From: JANLQX01 sp043775075
GTDB lineage: Bacteria > Actinomycetota > Acidimicrobiia > Acidimicrobiales > JANYDT01
DNA: 11,294 nt
Direction: 5' to 3'
NCBI GenBank assembly: GCA_043775075.1
Contig: JAYVSS010000179.1
Span: 1-11,294 of the forward strand
Shown here: positions 6,568 through 11,294 of the stretch, piece after piece
Layout of the letters: every line of letters begins with the position of its first letter
Numbering within the stretch: position 1 is the stretch's first letter
Made by a program: the position numbers and the translations under genes
The notes under the pieces: generated by a model
What the model was told of the DNA's origin: nothing
The model's database searches: none
Seen by the model: only the letters and a program-made list of their open reading frames with translations

Positions 6568-7056
6568 GTGCATGAAGTCGATCTCGCTCTCCTCATCCTG
6601 CGGGTGACCGCCGGACTCACCATGGCCTATCACGGGCTCAACAAGACGAAGGGCTTGGCCGGCACGGCGAGTTGGTTTGCCTCGATGGGTATGCATCCAG
6701 GGGCCCTTCACGCCCGACTGGCGGCGTTCACCGAAATCGCCGCCGGTCTCGGTATGGCCGTTGGCCTTCTAACGCCCCTCGCCGGTGCAGCATTTGTGGG
6801 GCTGATGTTGGTGGCGGGAATCGTCGGTCATCGAAAGAATGGCTTCTTCATTTTTCGTAAGGACCAGGGCTGGGAGTACACGATGATCCTCGGCGTGCTC
6901 GGATTGTTCATCGCCATGACCGGCGGCGGGAAATATTCGCTCGATCATGCGCTGGGTCTCACGTTCCGCCAGTGGCTGGGCACCGCTATCGGCATCGCTG
7001 GTGCCGTTGGCGGCGCGGCCCTCCTCGCCATCTCGTGGCGTCCGACCAAGGGCTGA
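6568..7056 (+). CDS. DoxX family integral membrane protein
   Basis: This 162-residue, strongly hydrophobic protein matches the DoxX family: a first helix ending in AYHGLNKTKG (20-29), the segment WFASMGMHP (36-44), a helix with FTEIAAGLG (54-62), then LLTPLAGAAFVGLMLVAGIV (67-86) and GGKYSLDH near 120-127, where relatives have a glycine-rich loop and RYSLD. Four core membrane helices (about 5-22, 50-68, 72-88, 103-119) are followed by an extra one at 137-155. DoxX proteins sit in the cytoplasmic membrane; some are tied to quinone and redox chemistry or stress, but most have no proven role. The start is GTG; no other start codon lies in frame after the upstream gene, and no Shine-Dalgarno site is close. 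A weak CAGACT box lies 7 bases ahead. It follows the monooxygenase by 47 bases and precedes the aminotransferase by 6. Confidence 0.82.
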   Translation: MHEVDLALLILRVTAGLTMAYHGLNKTKGLAGTASWFASMGMHPGALHARLAAFTEIAAGLGMAVGLLTPLAGAAFVGLMLVAGIVGHRKNGFFIFRKDQGWEYTMILGVLGLFIAMTGGGKYSLDHALGLTFRQWLGTAIGIAGAVGGAALLAISWRPTKG

Positions 7057-7062
7057 ATTCGA

Positions 7063-8166
7063 ATGTCCTCGGAGAAGATCCTTCCTGCCCCGCTCGCCAA
7101 ACTTGGCGGCCTCCCCGTTTATAAGCCGGGCAAGTCGGCCGAGGCGACCATGGCCGAGCATGGCCTGACCTTCGCCGCCAAGCTGTCGTCGAACGAGAAC
7201 CCGTTCGGTCCGCTCCCGTCGGTGATCGAGGCCATCGTGAAGGCGGCGGCCGACATCAATCGTTACTCCGATACCGGAGCGAGGGCGCTTCGGCAGGCGT
7301 TGGCTGCCTTCGTAGGTGTGCCGGTCGAGATGATCGCCACGACGCCGGGATCGTCGGGGGTATTGATTCAATCGCTGAACGCGTTCGCCGGTCCCGGCAG
7401 TGAAGTGGCGTTTAACTGGCGAAGCTTCGAGGCGTATCCGATCTTCACTCGCTCAGTTGGCGCCACCGATGTGCATGCCCCGCTGAAGAACAACTCGCTT
7501 GACTTGGAAGCACTTGCCGCTGTCGTCAGCGAGCGGACCAAGGTGGTGTTGATCGCCAACCCGAACAACCCCACGGGGACGGTAAAAACTGAAGCCGAGA
7601 TCCGGGCGTTCCTCGCGGCAGTTCCCTCGACCGTGCTGGTGGTGCTCGACGAGGCGTACACCGAGTTCATCGACGCCGGCGCCACCGTCAATGGCATGAC
7701 CCTGCTCGATGAGTTTCCCAACGTGTTGGTCAGCCGGACGATGTCGAAGGCGTATGGGCTCGCCGGCCTCCGGGTGGGGTATGCCATCGCCCACCCCGAC
7801 CTCATCACCGCTATCGACAAAGTGGCCGCTCCGTTCGCCATTCCCGGTGTGAGTCAGGCGGCCGCCTTGGCCGCCCTGCAACCGGCGGCCCAGGCGGACT
7901 TATCAGAGCGCGTGGTCCTCATCCGGTCGGAACGAGCGAGGGTCATTGGAGAACTACGCGCGCTTGGTTTCGATGTCCCACCCTCTCAGGCCAACCTGGT
8001 CTGGCTTCCTGTAGGGGCGAAGGCGCTCGACACGTTTGCCGTTCTTGAGCGCGCCGGCGTCGTGAGTCGGATGTTCGACGGCGACGGTGTGCGCATCACT
8101 ATCGGTGCGCCGGCGGAAAACGACATGGTGATCGAAGCGCTTCGAGGGATTGCCTCGGCCCGGTAG
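7063..8166 (+). CDS. pat: PLP-dependent aromatic amino acid / histidinol-phosphate aminotransferase
   Basis: This 367-residue protein is a fold-type I, class II aminotransferase of the HisC/Pat group. Visible sites are SSNENPFGP (42-50), RYSDTGARALR (67-77), ANPNNPTGT (165-173) with the cofactor-binding Asn, DEAYTEF (196-202) with the Asp that pairs to the PLP ring nitrogen, SRTMSKAYGLAGLRVGY (224-240) with PLP lysine K229 and phosphate-binding R237, and the carboxylate-binding R344 in GVRITIG. The stretch WRSFEAYP (119-126) and the RYxDxGA pattern resemble actinobacterial Pat (aromatic amino acid aminotransferase, 2-oxoglutarate) more than canonical HisC, which has RYPD without the WRSFE block; no other his genes lie nearby. 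It would transfer amino groups between aromatic amino acids and 2-oxoglutarate. There is no Shine-Dalgarno site; the 6-base gap after the DoxX gene suggests coupled translation. HisC remains possible. Confidence 0.83.
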   Translation: MSSEKILPAPLAKLGGLPVYKPGKSAEATMAEHGLTFAAKLSSNENPFGPLPSVIEAIVKAAADINRYSDTGARALRQALAAFVGVPVEMIATTPGSSGVLIQSLNAFAGPGSEVAFNWRSFEAYPIFTRSVGATDVHAPLKNNSLDLEALAAVVSERTKVVLIANPNNPTGTVKTEAEIRAFLAAVPSTVLVVLDEAYTEFIDAGATVNGMTLLDEFPNVLVSRTMSKAYGLAGLRVGYAIAHPDLITAIDKVAAPFAIPGVSQAAALAALQPAAQADLSERVVLIRSERARVIGELRALGFDVPPSQANLVWLPVGAKALDTFAVLERAGVVSRMFDGDGVRITIGAPAENDMVIEALRGIASAR

Positions 8167-8240
8167 CAGCGGCGAGCGCCGGTGAACAACTGGGAAAGGG
8201 CAGGCTCCAGTCGATCGTTCGGTTTGTCGATAGAAGGTAG

Positions 8241-9011
8241 ATGTCAGTTGGGCCGGAGCACCAAGCACTGTCGGGCACCGATGATCGTCGTTTGGTTCGT
8301 TCATGGCGCACCGAGCAACGGGTGTTGCTGCCGCTTGGCGTGGCCTGGCTCATCGGAGCGGTGATCATCGCCGTCGCCGCCCGCCGCGAAAATCCTCAGT
8401 TGCTCTTTTTTGATCCGTCGTTCTCTGCCCAGAACCCCGCTTGGTATGTGGGCTTAGTTTCTCAACTGGGCATCCTCGGTTGGACGATTGCGGCGTTATC
8501 GGCCGGATGGTCGTCGTGGTTTGCCGGACACGTGGGGCGCACCTCGGTTGCCCGATTTCTGCGAAATGGGGCGATCGCCACAGCCATCCTCTTGGCCGAC
8601 GATCTCCTTGAAGTGCACGCCGTGGCCTACCAAGCGCTCGGTGTTCCGAAGATTGTCCTTCAGGTCCTCGTTGTTGCCCCCGCCGGATTTTGGGTCCTCC
8701 GCTATTCGCGAGACATCCTTCGCACTCGTTGGCCGGTACTGGCGGCCGCCCTCGCTGCGCTGGCCGGATCGCTGATCGTTGAACAACTCACCGGCAACTC
8801 TATGGGACCCCGGGCCACGGTCGCCGAGGATGGCGCCAAGTTCCTCGGTGTGTTGGCCTGGGCCACGTACTTTGCGCTCACGTCCATGGACATCTCGCGT
8901 TCCGTTCTCGGCGAGACCCATACGAAGCGCTGGGCGATCGCCGACGCCACCGTGGCTGAAACCATGAACACCGTGACCGCTGACGAATTGCCGTTCGTCC
9001 TGGCTTCATGA
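8241..9011 (+). CDS. Six-helix membrane protein of unknown function with a DDLLEVH motif
   Basis: I do not recognise a function. The 256-residue protein has a polar N-terminus (1-27) and about six membrane helices: roughly 28-47, 68-88, 106-120, 137-153, 165-181 and 199-216, ending in a polar tail of 40 residues. Two charged patches sit at helix ends: LLADDLLEVHAVAY (117-130) and the later VAEDGAKFLGVLAW (194-207), plus E181 after helix five. This spacing of Asp, Glu and His resembles small actinobacterial membrane proteins of unknown function with an LLxDDLxxxHE signature and a following EEGxKFLG signature; paired acids and a histidine in the membrane could bind metal. The ATG has GAAGG at 8233-8237, only 3 bases away. 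It lies 74 bases after the aminotransferase and 53 before the next gene, so its transcript is uncertain. Confidence 0.72.
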   Translation: MSVGPEHQALSGTDDRRLVRSWRTEQRVLLPLGVAWLIGAVIIAVAARRENPQLLFFDPSFSAQNPAWYVGLVSQLGILGWTIAALSAGWSSWFAGHVGRTSVARFLRNGAIATAILLADDLLEVHAVAYQALGVPKIVLQVLVVAPAGFWVLRYSRDILRTRWPVLAAALAALAGSLIVEQLTGNSMGPRATVAEDGAKFLGVLAWATYFALTSMDISRSVLGETHTKRWAIADATVAETMNTVTADELPFVLAS

Positions 9012-9052
9012 TCGGGCGCCAGACCGTCAAGCTCCGAGGAGCAAGGCGGGGG

Positions 9053-9058
9053 TAGGTT
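9053..9058 (+). promoter_or_regulatory. Candidate -10 element for a leaderless transcript of the lysine-tail protein gene
   Basis: TAGGTT is followed by GCAAGC and the ATG at 9065, again a 6-base gap. The nearest purine-rich GAGGAG lies about 25 bases upstream, too far for a ribosome binding site. No clear -35 is present. It implies a transcript separate from the membrane-protein gene. Confidence 0.45.
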
Positions 9059-9064
9059 GCAAGC

Positions 9065-9751
9065 ATGCCGACCAACGACGACTTTGATCTCGCCTCGCTG
9101 TTCCAGGGCCCGGGGGCCGTCCTCGCCGGAGTTCTGGGAGTGGCGGACAATGCCCGCAAGACGGTGGGTGGCGTGATGGAGACCATTGCGTCGTTGCAAC
9201 GGGCCGCGGTGGCGGTGGAAGCACTCGTGACGAGGATGAATCGTCTCGTGGACGACTTGGAGATGCCCCTACGCGCACTTACTCCTGAGGTGGAAAAAAC
9301 GATCGCTCGCATGCAGCGGGTGTCGGCCGCCTTGGAGGGACCGGTCGACCGATTGATCCCCGGATTGGAGGCAGCCGTCGGAGTATTCGATCGCGTCGCG
9401 TTGAGCCAGCTGCCAGAAACCGTGGACGAAGCCCGCCAACAGCTGCAGACGTTGCTTGATCTCTTTAGCGAACTGCCGCGGCGTCTTGGATTGCTTGGCG
9501 GTCGATCGGGACTGGCGTCCTTGCTTCCGATGAATTTGCTCGGTGACAACAGATCCTCGTCGTCACGCCCGGCGTCAAACGAACCACGTCAGGTAGCCGC
9601 GCCGGCACGGAGAAAAGGCGCAGCAGCGGGCGCTGCGGCTGTCGGGAAGGCTCCCGCTAACCGGGCCGCCCTCAAGAAGACGGCGGTCAAGGAGGCCACG
9701 ACAAAGCGGCCGACCGCCAAGAAGGCGGGGGCTCGAAAGACCGCCCGCTGA
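9065..9751 (+). CDS. Helical protein with a lysine/alanine-rich C-terminal tail, function unknown
   Basis: The 228-residue protein has two parts. Residues about 10-155 are predicted amphipathic helix: heptad-like spacing of Leu, Val and Met runs through VMETIASLQRAAVAVEALV (37-55) and onward to LLDLFSELPRRLGLL (130-144), with prolines at 68, 73, 93, 99 and 117 breaking it into bundles. There is no signal peptide and no strong membrane segment. Residues 163-228 are low-complexity, rich in Ala, Lys, Arg, Thr and Ser (for example KKTAVKE, KRPTAKKAG), like histone-H1-type tails found on actinobacterial DNA- or polyphosphate-associated proteins. A phasin-like granule protein is another possibility, suggested by the helix-plus-basic-tail layout. 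Neither can be proven here. The stop lies 8 bases from the stop of the convergent secreted-protein gene. A TAGGTT box 6 bases before the ATG suggests its own leaderless transcript. Confidence 0.72.
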   Translation: MPTNDDFDLASLFQGPGAVLAGVLGVADNARKTVGGVMETIASLQRAAVAVEALVTRMNRLVDDLEMPLRALTPEVEKTIARMQRVSAALEGPVDRLIPGLEAAVGVFDRVALSQLPETVDEARQQLQTLLDLFSELPRRLGLLGGRSGLASLLPMNLLGDNRSSSSRPASNEPRQVAAPARRKGAAAGAAAVGKAPANRAALKKTAVKEATTKRPTAKKAGARKTAR

Positions 9752-9759
9752 ACGCGCGG

Positions 9760-10764
9760 TTAGACGGCGGCGGTGTCCGGTGCTGCCGACAGCTCGGGGA
9801 GCGGATCGAGGTTGAAGTACTTCGCCGCAGTGACGAATGTGCCCTGCGGTGCTTTCGTCGCTAACTCCTTCGTTGACCGCTTGATCGTCCCCCGCAGCTC
9901 GATGACTTTGGTGCCACCCTTTTTCGCCTTCGGAACGGGCGAGAAGCGAATGACGAGCGATCGCATCTGTCCGCCCGCATTGAGTCGGAGGTCAACACCG
10001 GCCGAGGAGCCAAATCGCTCGGCCGGGAAGAGGGTGAACTGCGTTCGAGTGGCGGTGCCGGTAAGCACCGTGGCCGCGACCGACGTGGTCGCTTTGGTTG
10101 ACGGCTTGGTGGTGGGCTTCGGCGACTTCGTGGCGGCAGCTTTGGTCGACGAGTTTGCCGGTGCCTTGGCGACGAACCACCGATCGACCGCTGACGGAAG
10201 GCCGAGACCGGTGAGGATGGCGATGGGCAGCAACACCTCGTTTTCCGTCCCTACGCCGGCGTAGGAACCCTCGTCAATCGTCGTGACGTACCCGTCCACG
10301 CCTTCGGAGGTGCGCAGGGCAAGGGGGAACATGACCTGAATTCGACCGTTGCGAATGCGCAGGGAGAACGGGCCGCTGGCGACCGAGTCCGGGGCTGCGG
10401 GTGGTGACACGTATTGAAGGTCGGCGTCGGACGTGGCGAGGTCGACCAGGCCCCGCACCAGACCCAGGGCCGTATCCCCGGCCACCACCTCGAAGGCCAC
10501 ATCAACGCGATCCTGATACACGGCTCCAACTGCTCGCTTCCCGACGACCGTCGGAGGGAGCTGCCGACGCACAACGGCGATTCGGTCGGAGGACTTCGCC
10601 GGAGTTTTCCCGATGATCGCTCGCCCATCCTTGGACTTGGATGGTGTTGCCGCTGGGGCGCTGCTCGGGGCCACGGCGAGGAGCGTGAGCGCCGCCGCGA
10701 GAACAGCGACGGACCGGTGCGTCGAGGCCGAGGAGGCGTGCGGGTGGTTCACGGGTCGATACAT
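9760..10764 (-). CDS. Secreted protein of unknown function with a Thr/Lys/Pro linker
   Basis: This 334-residue protein begins with a likely signal peptide: a polar start with His and Arg, a hydrophobic core VAVLAAALTLLAVA at 19-32, and a probable cut after APA near residue 39. The mature protein has a first globular part (about 60-200) with beta-type patterns such as RVDVAFEVV and GRIQVMFPLAL, a low-complexity linker at about 201-230 rich in Thr, Lys, Ala and Pro, and a second beta-rich part (about 231-320) with TRTQFTLFPAERFG and SLVIRFSPVP. No catalytic motif is recognised and no lipobox cysteine is present, so it should be exported rather than anchored as a lipoprotein. GGAG lies 6 bases before the ATG. 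It converges with the lysine-tail gene with an 8-base gap; upstream is an unusual repeat-rich hairpin region. No family could be named. Confidence 0.74.
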   Translation of the reverse strand: MYRPVNHPHASSASTHRSVAVLAAALTLLAVAPSSAPAATPSKSKDGRAIIGKTPAKSSDRIAVVRRQLPPTVVGKRAVGAVYQDRVDVAFEVVAGDTALGLVRGLVDLATSDADLQYVSPPAAPDSVASGPFSLRIRNGRIQVMFPLALRTSEGVDGYVTTIDEGSYAGVGTENEVLLPIAILTGLGLPSAVDRWFVAKAPANSSTKAAATKSPKPTTKPSTKATTSVAATVLTGTATRTQFTLFPAERFGSSAGVDLRLNAGGQMRSLVIRFSPVPKAKKGGTKVIELRGTIKRSTKELATKAPQGTFVTAAKYFNLDPLPELSAAPDTAAV

Positions 10765-10770
10765 CGACGG

Positions 10771-10774
10771 CTCC
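10771..10774 (-). promoter_or_regulatory. Ribosome binding site of the secreted-protein gene
   Basis: On the minus strand GGAG is placed 6 bases ahead of the ATG at 10764-10762. It supports this start, which also gives a proper signal peptide. Confidence 0.6.
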
Positions 10775-10787
10775 AGGTGGGAAGGAA

Positions 10788-10822
10788 TACCGCAACGCTA
10801 CCCAACGCTGACGCGTTGGGTA
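10788..10822. repeat. TACC(G)CAACGC repeat pair plus inverted copy forming a strong hairpin
   Basis: Three contiguous copies of a 10-11 base unit are present: TACCGCAACGC (10788-10798), TACCCAACGC (10799-10808) and the inverted GCGTTGGGTA (10813-10822). The second and third form a perfect 10-bp stem with a 4-base loop (TGAC, 10809-10812). The block lies 60 bases past the stop of the GGDEF-like gene and starts 24 bases ahead of the secreted-protein start, both on the minus strand. No T-run follows the hairpin, so it is either a non-canonical terminator, a leader-RNA structure, or a binding site for a dimeric regulator of the secreted-protein gene. Confidence 0.65.
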
Positions 10823-10882
10823 CCCGCCGCTCTGTCGTCAACAGGCCAGCGACTGAGCCAACGCAAAGTCCCTTCCGGGGTG

Positions 10883-11294
10883 TTACAAGCCTTCGATGAA
10901 GTAGTGATCGGGTGATTGGGTGGCCTCGACGAGGGCTTTTTCGGCCCGAGCGAAGAGGGCCGCAACCGTGTCGCCGGCGCGGGCCACGCTCATCCCGAGC
11001 TGCATCTCGACGACGAACTCGCCATCACGCCCGGCGAGCGGTTCTTCGAGGCGCCCTAGGAGCCTTCGAGCGACGATCGGGAGGTCTTCGGCGAAGAGCC
11101 AATTGATGGATAGGACGGCGAAGACGTCCTCGCTCACGGCACCGGCGATTTCGATGCTGCGGATCGTTGATTCGAGGCGCTTGGCCAGCAGGAACAGGCT
11201 GTCGTTGGCCACTCGAGTGCCGGAGCGCTGGCGTTGGGCGCGGATCCCTCGCAGGTCAACGAACGAGACGGCCACGGTCAGAGCATCGCTTTTG
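10883..11294 (-). CDS. Degenerate GGDEF-domain protein, C-terminal part
   Basis: The frame is open to the right window edge, so the start and any sensor domain are outside; about 136 residues are seen. The pattern is that of a GGDEF domain end: a first strand SFVDLRGIRA, where active enzymes have DIDxFK, a helix with VANDSLFLLAKRLESTIR, matching the GDxxLxxxAxxLxxxxR helix, then AGAVSEDVFAVL where RxGGDEFxxL should stand, and a final segment SVARAGDTVAALFARAEKALVEA like the usual ADxALYxAK end. The GG[DE]EF loop reads SEDVF, so cyclase activity is unlikely; it may be a receptor-like or dimerisation domain, or may bind another nucleotide. The gene ends 118 bases before the secreted-protein start. 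The assignment is by pattern only. Confidence 0.68.
   Translation of the reverse strand, partial: KSDALTVAVSFVDLRGIRAQRQRSGTRVANDSLFLLAKRLESTIRSIEIAGAVSEDVFAVLSINWLFAEDLPIVARRLLGRLEEPLAGRDGEFVVEMQLGMSVARAGDTVAALFARAEKALVEATQSPDHYFIEGL

Noticed and set aside
7063..8166. Calling the aminotransferase hisC
   Set aside because: The WRSFEAYP block and the absence of other his genes point more to Pat, although HisC cannot be excluded by eye.
8167..8240. A regulatory RNA or terminator in the 74-base gap before the membrane-protein gene
   Set aside because: Only short 4-base stems and scattered GTCGAT repeats are visible; nothing convincing.
9740..9760. ACCGC (9740-9744) and GCGGT (9756-9760) as a terminator between convergent genes
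   Set aside because: Only a 5-base stem with an 11-base loop and no T-run; too weak to call in this composition.
9065..10764. Shared KAPAN peptide and Lys/Ala/Thr-rich segments in the two convergent proteins, as a sign of duplication
   Set aside because: The underlying DNA differs and the similarity is limited to low-complexity sequence; chance is the simpler explanation.
10836..10841. TTGACG on the minus strand as a -35 element for the secreted-protein gene
   Set aside because: It matches TTGACA at five positions, but no TANNNT-like hexamer lies 16-18 bases downstream; the next candidate is at 13.

Overview
The window looks like chromosomal DNA of a high-G+C actinobacterium, possibly of the Acidimicrobiia type. 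That is inferred from gene content (an F420-type PPOX protein, a Pat-like aminotransferase, an actinobacterial-looking acetoacetyl-CoA synthetase) and from several starts that look leaderless. No rRNA, tRNA, CRISPR array, transposase or phage gene is visible, and coding density is high; no gap reaches 300 bases.

Layout. At the left edge is the 3' end of a YdeI/OmpD-associated family gene (to 194). A two-gene unit follows on the plus strand: a small PPOX/split-barrel protein (268-684), overlapping by 4 bases an acetoacetyl-CoA synthetase (681-2627). It converges, across a 121-base gap holding a repeated TCGCCCA/TGGGCGA motif, on a minus-strand gene for a tandem nitrilase-superfamily protein (2749-4482). 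That gene diverges across about 97 bases from a plus-strand run: a maleate-isomerase/arylmalonate-decarboxylase-like protein (4580-5326), a directly abutting FAD-dependent monooxygenase (5327-6520), a DoxX-family membrane protein (6568-7056), a Pat/HisC-type aminotransferase (7063-8166), a six-helix membrane protein of unknown function (8241-9011), and a helical protein with a lysine/alanine-rich tail (9065-9751). On the minus strand at the right are a secreted protein of unknown function (9760-10764) and the 3' part of a degenerate GGDEF domain (10883 to the edge).

How the genes may work together (inference). The centre, about 0.3-6.5 kb, reads as small-molecule catabolism: a flavin hydroxylase, an Asp/Glu-racemase-fold enzyme acting on a dicarboxylate-like substrate, a carbon-nitrogen hydrolase and an acyl-CoA synthetase that could feed acetoacetate into central metabolism. 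No complete named pathway can be assigned because ring-cleavage and transport genes are absent. The right part looks like ordinary housekeeping and envelope genes.

Most notable observations: (1) the nitrilase protein has a first domain with an intact Glu-Lys-Cys triad and a second domain that kept the Glu but lost the Lys and Cys; (2) the racemase-fold enzyme has a maleate-isomerase-like N-terminus but lacks the first catalytic cysteine; (3) three genes without a Shine-Dalgarno sequence have a TANNNT hexamer exactly 6 bases before the start codon; (4) two intergenic regions carry ordered repeat arrays that could be operators or terminators; (5) the GGDEF signature is eroded.
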